From contig JAAALK010000288.1 in the NCBI GenBank assembly GCA_019279435.1, positions 58,431,363-58,495,362 on the forward strand: a DNA stretch of 64,000 nt, read 5' to 3'. The notes beneath the pieces are model-generated. The model saw only the letters and a program-made list of their open reading frames with translations. It was not told the origin of the DNA and did no database searches. Both the position numbers and the translations under genes were made by a program. Every line of letters begins with the position of its first letter. The stretch's first letter is position 1. The DNA comes from Zizania palustris. Lineage: Eukaryota > Streptophyta > Magnoliopsida > Poales > Poaceae. Shown here one piece after another: positions 20,428 through 32,330 of the stretch.

Positions 20428-21597
20428 TGTTGATAGCAAAAAATGGCATTAATGGTCAAGATTGTCAAAAAATCAATTTTGGTAATTTGGGGCCAAAAAT
20501 ACACGTCCTGTCCAGGCCGAAGCATTGCAGGGCCAAAGGCCCATCGAGCATTGGGCTTCAAAAGCCTTCCAGCTGCCTGCTACCTTTGGCCTGAAGGCCT
20601 TCGGAGGCCTGCCTCACCGAAGCTTCGGCCCGAGGAGTAGGCTTCGGCAGGCCCTGCCGAATGCCTACTTCTTGCTATTTGGAGATAGAGTTTGAGTCTG
20701 ATTCTGGCTATTTTTATCACTAAAATGTGATTAGGTCGAATCTTACCAGATTAACCTTACAGATAATAAGACTATCCCCTATAAATATCGGGGTGAGGAC
20801 GGTTCATTAAATCCCCAACACAATTCAACCACAAAGCCCTAGCTTTGAACCGTACCTTACATTTATTTACTTTTCTGCACAACCTTCGTGGGTTTGCTTT
20901 GAAGCCCTCTGCCGGCCACTTCGGAACAGTGGTATCCTTGTTACTTCACCTGTAAAGTACCCGTTAATCTACGTAAAAGATTGCTATCGCCTTGTTACTT
21001 CACCTGTGAAGTATCTGTTAATCTACGTAATAGATTGCTACCTTCATTGCCATACTGCAACACTTAGCAGATTCGATCTCCTGGCCAAATTGGCACTTGA
21101 TCTCTATTCTGTTGAAGGTTTTCATGCTACGGATCTCCTTCGCTGGAGGTATCCGAAGCCAGGAAGCTGGTTTCGGAGGCTGCCAAAACACCCTTCGGTA
21201 GAACCTTGCTTCGACTCCACATGCCGGACCCGTAACGCTGTTGTCGGTTTGACCAAGTCCTGCACGCCAAGGCGCTCCGGAGTAGGCTTCGTCGCATTAG
21301 GCTTCATCACGCCTATACTTCATGCCAGACAAAGTCATGCCAGTGCGTTGTGTTATGATATTTTTGTCATGTCAGAGACTTCACACCGAACCCTGCTGTT
21401 CGGAGGTGATTTCACGTCGAGATCTGTTCAGAGCCTGCCTTCGGCCAGATCGATCCAAATGCTGAAGACTACCTTTGGCGAGACCCTTCTCATGAGACGT
21501 CGAAGGCCCCCTTCGGTGAACCCCTTTGCACAGTACACTTCAAATCAGTTAGGCTCCATTCAGCTGGCTGATTTATTTATTTAATATATTTATTTTC
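20428..21597 (+). repeat. Element C 3' LTR, truncated
   Basis: TGTTGATAGC start, matched by 43682 and 44917. TATAAATA is at 20780-20787. A 12 bp palindrome CCGAAGCTTCGG is at 20617-20628. Homology with the F LTRs stops near 21597, so about 0.2-0.3 kb of the 3' end is missing at the boundary with element E. A 192-codon open frame (21006-21584) is not frame-conserved in the other LTRs and is not called. Confidence 0.8.
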
Positions 21598-21986
21598 GGC
21601 GTTATTAGAAGACAAAAGGAAGCTAGATGTCCTGATCTTCGAAGGTCCTAATAGCATCAAGGCTTCGCTATATTCGGAGCATTCCATGACAGAGGTCTCC
21701 ACTAAGGCTTCGGCATGACGAAGAATCCAGACACAGGATCCGATTGGAGGCGTCGAGAGGGAAGCTTCAGAATCGGGAGGCCTTCGGACCCAAAATTGTC
21801 GTTAGCTCTCAGAGCCATTAGACCAAAATTAGAGCCGTTACTCCTCAAGGAGGCTAATAGTCACACGATTTCACGGCGGTTTTAAGTCTTCACTGTAGTG
21901 GCCCTGCATGTCATAATGGCGTTGAAACCGAAACAAAGCAGCCAAAACGTTGCTTCATAACGTACAACACAAGGGACTTCAGATGC

Positions 21987-21995
21987 TATAAAAGG
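21987..21995 (+). promoter_or_regulatory. TATA box of the E antisense gene
   Basis: TATAAAAGG 97 bp before the ATG at 22092, at the same relative place as in B1 and D. Confidence 0.55.
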
Positions 21996-22091
21996 ATAAG
22001 AATAGTGATTTTGAGGCACGTTACCAACTGCTCCGTAGACTCACTTTTCTCCTTCTCTAGTTTCCATTCTCAACTTTTCGAGCTTTCATCA

Positions 22092-23867
22092 ATGGCGAGG
22101 ACTAGTTCCAACGTGCCCGTGCCAGCCTCGACCTTGGACCGGTAGCATGCCATGGCAGCGGCAGCAGCAGCGGCGACGGGGCCCTTAGATAACCCTTGGC
22201 CCGCTGGCCCTCGGGATCTTCGACCGACTTCCACCAAGTATATAGACCAGTCATATTGTCTTGGGGCATCGACCTGCTCAAAGAAGACAATAACCGAAGT
22301 AGTTGCTAGAAGGCTAAGCCTGGAGTGAAGGTGCGAGCCATTGGGAAAGAAGTTATTCTGGTACCACAAGTGGGAGAAGTTGTGGTTTTTGAAGCTTTCT
22401 TCGAAGCTAGACTTAGGCTCCCTTCTATGGACTTCATAGCGGAGGTACTAGATTTTTTTCCATGTAAAGCTTCCTCAGCATTCTACGAACGCCATCGCTC
22501 GCTTGGCCATATTCAAATGGGCCTTGCGAGTCGAAGGGTGTGCGGGGAGAGCGGAGATCTTCGCGGCTCAGCACAAGGCTTCCTACCAGCTGAAGACATA
22601 CATCGGACCTAGAGGAGAGAAGATGGTGGTGCCCTTTGAGAGCATAAACTTCCAGCTTCGGGATAATTTTCAAGACAGGTTCCCAGTGAAGTCCATCAAT
22701 GATCGATGGTACTCAGATTGGATCCTCTGCTGGTTCTATGCGAAGGTGGGCGCAGCCTCTGTCTTGGCGGGGCCCCTAGAAGAAATCATGTACTGTAGGG
22801 AAGCACACAATAGCCCAAAGTCGAGCCAACTTTAGGAATGCCTCGGACTGTTGTACGCCATAATTCGACGCATGAGTATGCGCGACTTGGCGGAGGAAGA
22901 CGCTAATGATGAAGGTGGCCCACAAGCCGAAGGTTCGTACTCCTTCGTAGTCTCCAATTTCGTTGTCCAGAGCGATCCAAAGAGGAAGAGGATGCAGACG
23001 CGCAGATGGTGGAGGAGTTCAAAGCTTTCCTTGTGGGGGATGATGAAGGGGGTTCTCGGATGGAAACCGAGACTCTCGTCAGAGATGGCGCAGAAGTAGC
23101 ACCGAACGAAGAGGGGGTGATCTCAGGTAGGTGGATGCCGAGGTAGCTCCATCGAGCTAGACAGAGGTCCTCGGTTCATGATGATGGCAGAGTCGAGGCC
23201 GAAGGGATTTAGACCCTGGAAGCAGAGGGTTCCGTCCTAGATGAAGTGTTGGTTGCCGCAGTCGAGGGGACTTCTACGACCATTGCTTCGGTCCAATCTC
23301 CCGAGTCTGACGAGTACTTTACTTTGATCTTTGAACATCCCAGTAGTCCGATACTTGTTCGGTAGCAGGGTGGTGGAGGTATACCTATACCAACCGAGCT
23401 CTGCTTCATTTTTTACCTGCAATATTTAAATAATGATGTATACCTTTGTCTTTACAGAATCAACTCCAGTGGAGGTGGCTCCGGTGCAGGAGACAGCTAC
23501 GACGAAGGAGGTGGTTCCGGAGCTAGAGATGGCTCCTGTGCAGAAGACGGCTCTGGCACAAGTGACGACTCTGGCAAAGGCTGATGGCCCCTAGGAAGGG
23601 AAAAGGCAAATCCTGGCCCATGCCTGTTCCCACAGCGGGGTTGACTCTGTCGGAGTCAACTAATGGGGGGCAATCTACGGAGGGTTTCGAAGATGCATCC
23701 CTTCACTCGGGCCTTCTCCTACAGATGATGAATAGAGCGCCTTGGCGAGGCTCCCCCTCTTGGCCCCTTTTCTTGAGCAGAGGATAGGGCTTCGGCCTTT
23801 ATTGGAGCCCCTGGCTCGGGTTAGACGAGAGGTAAGTGAGACCGAGCTACTTTCCACGATATGTGAG
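22092..23867 (+). pseudogene. Antisense gene of E, 5' part (exons 1-3)
   Basis: ATG at 22092 (MARTSSNVPVP). Homologous pieces: EVVVFEAFFEARLRLPSMDF (22377), then MAIFKWALRVEGCAGRAEIF (22503) and LRDNFQDRFPVKSINDRWYS. Intron 1 and part of exon 2 are deleted near 22890. Intron 2 (about 23380-23458) ends TTTACAG before a Thr/Pro-rich exon 3. Many stops and shifts. D is inserted inside exon 3 at 23867/36047, so this and the 36047 piece were one gene. Confidence 0.7.
23863..23867. repeat. Target site duplication GTGAG (left) of D
   Basis: GTGAG before TGTTGG. The partner is 36047-36051 after CCAACA. Confidence 0.9.
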
Positions 23868-24362
23868 TGTTGGCATAAAATATTACGGTAACAGGTTCTC
23901 GAAGATTAAGAACTAATAAACGAAGAGTTTGTGAAGCGGACTATTTCAAGCCTCCGAATTGGATAATAGCTCGAAGTAGTTCGAAGTTGTGTATTTAATA
24001 GCTTAGTATTCGATGATCATTACAGGGTGAGAATAAGGGTATTTATAGGTAAAAATCTTAAGGAAAAGACCTTTTTACCCCTCAATTACAACCGATATAG
24101 TAGAAACTATTTGTTACCCCTAATAGGGTTAAAATGGTAAAAGTCCAATCTAATTAGAAAGAAGATAAGTCTTCCATCCTCGGTGGTAGATAAACTCTCT
24201 GAAGATTGAACCTTCGAAGTCATACTCCGAACAGAAGCCTGCATGGATTCTCCGAGCTTGATCATGCGCAAGGATTGGAATTAATATTTGAACTTTGTTC
24301 TAGTAAATTGTCTTTGTCTTATAACTGTAGAGACCCTGGGGATGAAGTATTTTTCCCCAATA
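23868..24362 (-). repeat. D 3' LTR
   Basis: 495 bp, TGTTGGCATAAAATATT...CCCCAATA. The terminal CA has become TA. Same family as the B1 LTR but a separate subfamily shared with E (GGTTCTCGAAGATTAAGAAC). Confidence 0.9.
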
Positions 24363-24373
24363 GTAGCCCCTCG
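24363..24373 (-). other. D polypurine tract
   Basis: Minus strand GAGGGGCTAC before the LTR, identical to B1. Confidence 0.55.
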
Positions 24374-24690
24374 AATACGCTTCTCCAAATGATCTGTAAA
24401 GCTAGGAGAGCAGTATACGCAAGAAACATAATCATGTGCAGGGCTTAGTAAATATACCAACCTTGGAAGCATTCAGAAATTTACAAACTTCGAATCGACT
24501 TCCATGCGGAGGTTTCAGCAAGCAACTCCGAAGGCAAATTTTGCGAAGCTGAAAAGACCGTTAGACTCACAAAAATAGTCGTTACTCCTTTCCTTCGGAA
24601 GGAGTTACGACGCCGCTTCGTTTTTGGAAGTGATAACGGTACAGAAGACGGAATGACATGTATGAACGGTAAGAATTTGTGAATATAGGC

Positions 24691-24698
24691 TATAAATA
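24691..24698 (+). promoter_or_regulatory. TATA box of the D antisense gene
   Basis: TATAAATA in GGCTATAAATAGAGGGG, the same block as B1 5202-5216. It is about 110 bp before the lost start codon. Confidence 0.6.
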
Positions 24699-24800
24699 GA
24701 GGGGCATAGGAACATTCGAGACACTTTACTCACTGCTCTTTCAATATTCCCCTTCTGATTTCTCGAGCTCCAGCTCCAAACCTTCCACTCCATTCAACGG

Positions 24801-27800
24801 CGAATACTAGCCACAAGGCTCCCATAGCAGCTTCAACCTTGGCTAGGCAGTAAGCGATGGCGGCGGTAGCAGCGGCAGTGCCTGTGGGGAATACCCATCA
24901 GGCCGGCCCCCACGACCTCCTCCCAGCATCTTCCAAGTACCCGGATCAATCTTACAGCCTTTGCCCATCGACCTGCAAGAAGAATACCATCGTAGCAGCG
25001 ATTGAGGGGAAGATTAGTCCGAGGATTAAGATTCATCAGCCTGGCTAGGAAGCAATCCCCTCGCCTCGGCCCGAGAGGTAGTTGTATTCGAAGCATTCTT
25101 CGAGGCTAGGTTAGGGCTTCCTGCGGTAGACTTCTTGTCCGAGGTGTTGGAACTTTCCCATGTCACTCTTCCTCAACTGTCCCCGAACGCCATAGCGCGT
25201 CTTGCAATCTTCGAATGGGCAATACGAGCCGAAGGGCAGAAATCTTCGTAGCACTCCACAAGGCTTCCTGCTAGCCAAAGACTTACCAGGGCTCCAGAGG
25301 AGAGAAAATGGTAATCGTGTTTGGCAGTATCAACTTCCGTCTCCGGGATGAGTTCCAGACTTGGTTTCCGGCGAAGGCCATCAACGCCAGATGGTACACA
25401 GACTGGATTCTTCACTGGTTCTATGCCGAAGTGGGAGCAGACAACACTTTGGTCGGGCCTCTGAAAGACATATATTTCCGGAGGGAAGCCAAAGTTCATC
25501 CAGACCTGGGCTAGCTTGAAGCTCGCCTCAATCTGCTGCAAACAATAAGTCACCGCAAGAGCATGTGGGACTTAATGAAGGAGTTCATCAGGCTCCACAT
25601 TCTGCCTCTGATGGCCAACTGGCCTATTATTTTCGAAGAAAATCCGGAGGGTGGACTTCGAGAGATATCTTCGAACTCTGCTGGTAACTTCGGAAACTAC
25701 AAAATGTTTTATATGCAATAATTTCATAAAAAATAATATGACTAAAATAAATCTTATCTTTTAGCTCCACGCGCTGTCCTGACTTCAGAGCAAGTTGTAC
25801 GGGCTTCGGAGAAGATCCTCAGAGCCCCTACTCTCGCTAAGAAGGAATGGAGACTGATACTGGTGGCCCGTTGGGAGCGGTTCAACCGAGTATGGAGTGT
25901 AGTTAGAGTCGACGCTCCTTCCCTTCCGGACTAGAGCACATCAGAGATTGGTCCTAAGAAGAGGAAAGCTGAAGCTGGCACTTCAGCGCCGGCTAAAACA
26001 CTTGTGAAGAAGTTGGCCCGAAAGCCAAAGTTCATGGCCCCTTCCAAGTCCTCTACTTCATCTTCGGAGTCATCTGAAGATGGACACATAGAAATACAAA
26101 ATGAGTTCGAAGCCCTTATTACCGAGGATGAAGGGGCGCACGTGGAGGTCGAAGTTCTCGCCGAGGACGACACAACGACCGTGCCTGTTGTGTAAGATAA
26201 CCTCGAGCAGGCAAAGATTTTGAAAGTCTCGCCTGGCCAAGAGGTCCCTGCTGCGGAAGAAAGCGGAGTTGGGGCGACAAATGATCAAGCCTTAGTTCCG
26301 CACGAAGTGATAACTACTCTTCTTGGAGTGATTTTAGCAACTAATCCTTTGGTCTCCAACTCCGAATCTGAAGAGAACATTGAAGAGGCATTCGAGCGTC
26401 CGAGCAGCCCCGTACTCATCCGGCGACAAAATGTCGAAGGTATACCTTAGTAGAGTTCTTTTTCCTTCTTTTTGTGTTCTACAAAGTTTATACAATATAT
26501 AATACCTTTGATTTTACAGGATCAACCCCAACGGGGATGACCCCTGCTGCGAAGACTGCGCCTGAAGCTTCAATATCTCTGAAGTCAATTCCGGAGGAGA
26601 TCATGAGAATGGGGCCAGGAAAAGGTAAAGGAAAAGGGGATCCTTTGCCTGCTCCGACTTCCAGGTTAACCCCGTTAGAGTCTACCGACGGAGGACCAGT
26701 CTACGGAAGGGGGCCAATCCATAGAGGTCTCCATGGACACGGCGCTGCACTTTGGCCCTTCTCCGAATGAAGATGATCAAAGAGCCTTATCAAGCCTCCC
26801 CCTCCTAGCTCCTTTTCTAGAGCGAAGGACTGGGCTTCAGACTCTGCTAGAGCCTCTGGCTCGAGCTAATCACGAAGATGGGGAGACCGAACTGGTAGCT
26901 ATTCTTGGGGAAGCTAAGAGGTCGGAGTTAGATGCGGCCTTGGAGCAGGCAGCCTACTAGGTACAAAGTATCTGCAATAACAGAGTTAGTTTAAACATGT
27001 AAATAGTTTACTTACATTGCTCTTTTCTTCCTTCGCAGCAAATAGTCTTGGTCCCGAGCTGCGGCTGTATCAAACGAGCGAGAGTGTAACCATCTCAAGG
27101 AGAAGATAACGTCCCTCCAGGGGAGTCTTGTCAGCTCCAAGATTCGAACCTCTAGCCTGGACGAAATGGTAGCCGCGGAAAGGAAAGCCTGACTTGGTTT
27201 GGAGGCTGCCAATTGGAAGCTCGAAGCTGAACAGATCATGCTTCGGGCCAAAGTGGAAAAACTTCAGATGGAGAAGGCGACCGCAGGGACCGAGCTGGTC
27301 AAGCTCCGAGAGGAGCAAGCGAAGTTGATGGAGGAGGCCAATAATTTACTTGGACAGAAGAACTCCTTGGTTACGAAGGCAGCTAGGCTATCTTCTTTGA
27401 TAGACGAGCTATCTTCGTCAAAGGATATTTTGTCCGAAGACAAGGTGAAGTGTGAGAAGGTAGCCTTAGAGACCATGGACAACCTTCGGGGCGTCTTAGA
27501 GTACTTCGGCACTTCTTGGACTTTACCTTCTTCTGGCGACATGCCTCTGCTCCGAATACTGAAGATGATCCAAGCAGCAGCGAAGACTATGTACAAGGCA
27601 GGTATTCGGTATGGAGAAATCTCCGGCCAAGTAGCTGCTAACGGAGTGCTTCGCTACTACGAGGATTTAGGGCTATCAGTAGCACCAGACTCATAGACGA
27701 CTCCTATTATCTTCGACGATGACCGACTCCTAGCCCCTTCTGCCGACGTGGCTGCAGCTTGGGAAGCCTTCCAATCATCTTGTAGAACCGAAGGTCGATC

Positions 27801-29386
27801 AGCGATCAAAGCCTGGATTGATGAAGGACATCGCCAAAAGCAAGCGCGGTCGCAAGCTTCGAGCAGTCAGCCCCCGTCGGACCCAAAGGTCTAGTTCTCC
27901 TTAGGGCCCCGATTATGTAAAAATTTATGCTTTTATCCTTTATGAATGAAAGGACTTATTTGGAAATGTTTTTATGCTTTCCGACCTTTTTTGGATGATC
28001 TCGATGTGCTAGAGGTTAACGAAGAGCTTCGCCCGCTATGGGCTACCTTCGACGCTCTAAGACCTCACAAATGCCCTCGATTTTCAATTCCTCGAGAAAA
28101 CTCCGCTGTAATTACGCCCAAAATATGGAAAGATATGTTATATTATATTAAAGAAGAGGAAAAAGAAGTTAGCTTAGAACCTTCGTCTTCTGAAGACATT
28201 GAATGGTCCTTATGGGGGAGTGGTCCCGATCTTCCGCTAGGTAAAGGATAAACTTGGGTTGGTGGAGAATCTCGACGTTGGCGATCCAAGGCTCCGGTCC
28301 GGCGGATCAAAACCTTGCAATCGTTACACCACTGTCTCCGTTGGTTATCAACCACGCAGAACGCGATTGACCTCGCCACGAAGGCTAATTCCTGCAAGCG
28401 AACCCAAGAACACAAGCAAGAACAGGAAGGATACAAATCGAATGCCAAATCACAGACAAACGAAGATAAGTTGAGGTTTCACAAATGCCAATGCGGCAGC
28501 CAATCGGTCCGGCGCAAGAGGCGGGATCTAAACACAACAGTGTAGATGCAACAAAGCAAAACCTAACCCTAGAAGTGGCTGGCGTGAGAATATATAGGGC
28601 GGCGGTCTGTGGAAGGGGAACAGACTTGGGCTGTGGGCTAGAAGATGTACAGACTCAGATTATGGCCCACATGGCCCAGTTCTGTCATGCAGTACTGTTT
28701 TAAATACACAGGACGACTCGAGATTCCAAATGAGGTGAAACCAACGGCAAACGATCCGTCTTCTCCTCAGCTTTCCAAAAAGTCAAAGAACGCGCCAATC
28801 GGACTTCGTATGAGGAAGTTATGCCCATTTTGGTGAATGGTGGTCGATGTAGTCCGAACCAGCGAATTCTTGACTTCAAATCATCTGTGCGGCTCCGTCT
28901 TCAACTCCAACTCTCCTATTCCATCTCCCATGTTCCTAAGCAACAAAATATCACTAGTATTCAGTAGCATCCCATCCAAACAATATAATCAAAGTTGCTA
29001 AGGAACGAATTAACCTCATGGTTCAAGCGACGGGCACGGGCACGTGTGATTGGTCCTTGTAATTGAATTGTAGGTGGAGGCTCCATGTGTGTATCATGTG
29101 AAGTGATGTCCTCATCAGGTCCGAAGAAGAAGATACCACCAAAGAGCAAGTAAAGAAGGGCTCTGAACAACTTCGAAGCTGGGAAAGAAGACCCGAGCAA
29201 CTTCGAACTTGGGATGAACTTCAGCAAGAGCACAAAGACTTTTGAGCTTCTAAAGGAGGGAAAAGGGTTAAACATAAAGTTATTAAAACTCCTGGCTCCG
29301 GAACGAGTCATTCTAGTTTCAGCGGTAGCTCTAGGAATCAAAGAGGTCTTCGTTTTCTTCTCGGTATAGATACATACTTTTCATGA
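24801..29386 (+). pseudogene. Antisense gene of D with a transposable-element insert
   Basis: Same gene as B1 5317-8909. The start codon position reads ACG (about 24800). Exon ends: 25683, 25765-26439, 26520-26960, 27039-27888, with introns of 78-81 bp having GT/AG borders. Exon 4 codes the coiled coil (27199-27696 open: LEAEQIMLRAKVEKLQ, then KLMEEANNLLGQKNSLV). The last acceptor reads AT instead of AG (near 27976). Exon 5 (DLDVLEVNEELRPLWATFD, IKEEEKEVSLEPSSSEDI) is interrupted at 28213-29108 and resumes to end LRFLLGIDTYFS. Several stops, including TAG at 27694. Confidence 0.75.
28213..29108 (-). mobile_element. 0.9 kb retrotransposon fragment in exon 5 of the D antisense gene
   Basis: B1 has no sequence here. 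The flanks are TCCTTA (28207-28212) and TCCTCA (29109-29114), a 6 bp duplication with one mismatch. Read on the minus strand it starts in coding sequence with GPITRARARRLNHEVNSFLS, typical of the C-terminal end of gag polyproteins in some plant LTR elements. It continues with a noncoding/LTR-like part (CATAACTTCCTCATACGAAG, CTATATATTC near 28590) and ends CCACTCCCCCA. It looks like a 5'-truncated copy. The lineage is uncertain. Confidence 0.55.
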
Positions 29387-29639
29387 TGTAATGTAATCTG
29401 TCTGAATGATAAAGATTAAAGTTTCAAAATTGTCTCCCTACTTCCCAACCCCTCTTTGGGTGTAAGCAACTTCGAAATTGATCGAAGGTGGTTACGCGCA
29501 ACGAAAATAACATTAGGAGTACAATTTTGGAGGCTCGGAGCTCAAAAAATGTCTACGACCCTACTAACTCAGAATCTGAAAACTAGTAACTTAATACCTC
29601 TTTGTTTGAATGTAGTCACTTCGGACTCTTTTTTCGGAT

Positions 29640-29900
29640 ACCTTAGCATCCGATAAAATTTGTTGCTTTGGACTCTTTTTACAAATGTTTTAAACTATCA
29701 GCTCAAGGTCTGTTATGTTTGGCTCCTTCGGCTCTTTTTGCGAATGCTATCAAACTAGTGGTTTGGAATTCGCATAGTGGTCTCCTTGGACTCTTTTTAC
29801 ATATGCTTTCAAGCTGGAGCTTGGAATCCGTATCATTTGGTCTCCTTGGACTCTTTTTACAGATGCTTTCAAGCCGATGGCTTCGAATCCGTTTTTTGAC
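29640..29900. repeat. About 60 bp minisatellite between convergent genes (D)
   Basis: About four decayed units with GGACTCTTTTTACAxATGCTT, TCAAGC and TTGGAATCCG. Equivalent to B1 9230-9580. 29901-30092 is the shared 3' region. Confidence 0.7.
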
Positions 29901-30092
29901 TTTCCCACATCGTCGGAAGCTTCGAACCAGTGATTTGAAGTCTGTGAAATTGGTTCAAACTGATGACACTTCCCTCACAGCCAACTTCGTTCCTCCAGTG
30001 CTTCCACTAGAAGTATGAAGTGTTTCAGAGGTAGGCATTATCTGAACCATGAGCTTTATTCATTCAGAAGGTGTTTACAGATGATTACACAG

Positions 30093-31235
30093 AGCCCCTA
30101 TGCAAAATATCGCTTTAGGTGCTCCGCATGCCAGGCATGCTTTAACTCTTCGCCTTCTAAATTAGCTAGCTTAAAAGAACCAGGGCGTCCTGAACATAGA
30201 ATGATGTATGGATCTTCCCACTTATTTCCTAATTTCGCTGGTGCTATGATGCTTCACAAACTAGATGACTAGGCTTAAGTTAATTAAGCTTAACCTTCGG
30301 GTCATACCAAGTCTTCGTTTGATGTTGATATTTCGACAAATTAGTGACAAGCCTGAAGCCTTGTTTCTTCTATCAAATCTAGCGAAGCTTGCCTTTCTTC
30401 TTCTATTTCAGGTTCAGTGGTGCGAAGAGATCCTCCTCAGAGCTCCGTCGGTGTCATAGATTCATCTCCGAATAATAATCTAAAAGGAGTAAAACCTGTG
30501 GACCTCGTTTGAGTGGTCCGAATGGACCATAAAATCTTCGGGAGTTCTTCAGTCCACAACCCTTTTGCTAATCCTATTCTCCGAATCAGCCCTGATAAAA
30601 TATTACCATTAGCCCTTTCGACAGCTTCGTTGGATTGAGGATGATGCACAGCTGCAAAACATATTTGTATGCTAAGGTCTTCGCAAAACTTCCTGAAGGG
30701 CTGCGCATCAAACTGTGTCCCATTGTCGACTCTGAGCTATTGAGGTACTCCGAACCTGCATATAACATTCTTCCAAAATAATTTTTGTACATTATTCGAA
30801 GTGATAGTTGTGAAGGGTTCTTCTTCGACCCACTGCGAAAAATATTCAATTGCTACCACTGCGAATTTCAGATTTCCTTTTGCTACTGGGAAGGGGCCAA
30901 TGAGATCCATGCCCCATCTGGCCATAGGCCAAACCAGAGCAATGACTTGAAGAGTCGTTGGCGGGCGATGACTTTGTCTTCCCATCCATTGACAACCCTG
31001 GCAACTGTGGACTAAACTCTCCACATCAGCTACTATTGTAGGCCAATAAAGCCCCTAGCGAAGTGTTTTTCCTGCTAGAGCTCGGGGGCCAGATGGCTAC
31101 CACAAAGGACTTCATGAATTTCTCAGAGTATCTCTTGACCTTCGGCTTGAGAAATACATCGGAGTAGGAAGAACATACTCCGGCCTTGTAGAGAGTATCG
31201 TTGATTACATGATAATTCCGAACTCTTAGCTTCAA
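30093..31235 (-). pseudogene. D integrase (degenerate)
   Basis: Homologous to residues 270-645 of the B1 frame. WMGRQSHRPPTTLQVIALVW and ARWGMDLIGPFPVAKG keep the first catalytic Asp. HPQSNEAVERANGNILSGL keeps the catalytic Glu. The frame is broken near 30740-30770, 31026 and 30430 and the zinc finger is spread over two frames. Confidence 0.8.
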
Positions 31236-32330
31236 CCTTGAAATCTATGGTCCTTTAGGTAAAGTTGCTTCACCTTGCAATAACTACATGATTAAACTCT
31301 GCCAGTCAGTGCTTGGAATGCAAAGAACCTCTTCAGGAGGAATTTGTGGCACCGAAGGCGAAGTAAGTTCTTCATAAAAGCCTCCTTCTGTAATATCCAC
31401 AACCCAGGCTACATCTTTTGCTAAGGTATCAGCTTGTACATTTTCAGCTCTTGGTATACTTCGGATAGAAATCACTTTGAATGCTGCTTCAATCTTACGG
31501 ATCTCTTCCAAATATTTTGCAAGCTGTGGATGTCAGACTTGAAAACTTTTATCAATGTGCCCTGCTACAATTTGAGAATTTGTTTTAATAACAACTCTTG
31601 TATCACCCAGAGCACGCGCTTTTCGGAGTCCTAACAAAATTCCTTCGTACTCCGCTATATTATTGGTGGACTTAAAGATGAGCCTTGAGGAGTACATCGC
31701 TCTTTGCCCTGAAGGTGAAATTATTACTGCTCCAATACCTGCTCCAGACGCTTGGAAAGCTCCATCGGAGTATATGGTCGAAATTCCTTCGTTCGATTTC
31801 TCCGGAAGCCCATATTGCAGATGGAGTCCATTCTGCCACAAAATCTGCCACCACTTGCGACTTGATTGCTGTCCTTGCTACGAAGGAGATGCCAAAGGGT
31901 GCTTGCTCGATGGCCCATTTTCCAATTCTTCCCGTAGAATCTTTGCTTCAGAGCATATCTTCTAAAGGATACGAAGTTTGTACAATTACATTATGTGCTG
32001 GAAAATAATGTTGTACTTTACTCAAAGCCATTATCAGAGCATAAGTGAACTTCTCAAGATCAGAATATCTTATTTTTGCTCTAGATAAAGCTTCGGATAC
32101 AAAATAAACTATATTCTGCATCAACTTCCCATTGAAATCAACTTCTCTGACAAGGACTGCATTGATAGCGGAGCCAGTAGCTGCGAGGTAAATGAGTAGG
32201 GTTTCGTCTGCAACGGGCATAATGAGTGTAGCGAGGTTGCTGAGATAATTTTTAATATAATCAAAACTCTTTTGGTACTCCTGTGTCCATGCAAAATCTT
32301 CGGATCCTTTTAATGCTTTGAATATGGGGA
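31236..32330 (-). pseudogene. D RNase H and second RNase H (degenerate)
   Basis: The second RNase H (31841-31533, then 31511-31284) keeps YSDGAFQASGAGIGAV, NNIAEYEGILLGLRKARALG and NVQADTLAK. The first RNase H is at 32220-31948 (LLIYLAATGSAINAVLVRE, YPLEDML). Frames are separated by stops at 31530 and 31860. Confidence 0.8.

Noticed and set aside
21006..21584. 192-codon open frame in C 3' LTR
   Set aside because: Related frames exist in F1 and F2 LTRs, but F2 switches frame in the middle and none has a conserved start, so it is an LTR by-product.
28259..28703. Small host gene in the 28213-29108 insert
   Set aside because: Plus-strand frames are short. The minus strand shows TRARAR gag-type coding and LTR-like sequence, so a transposon fragment is the better call.
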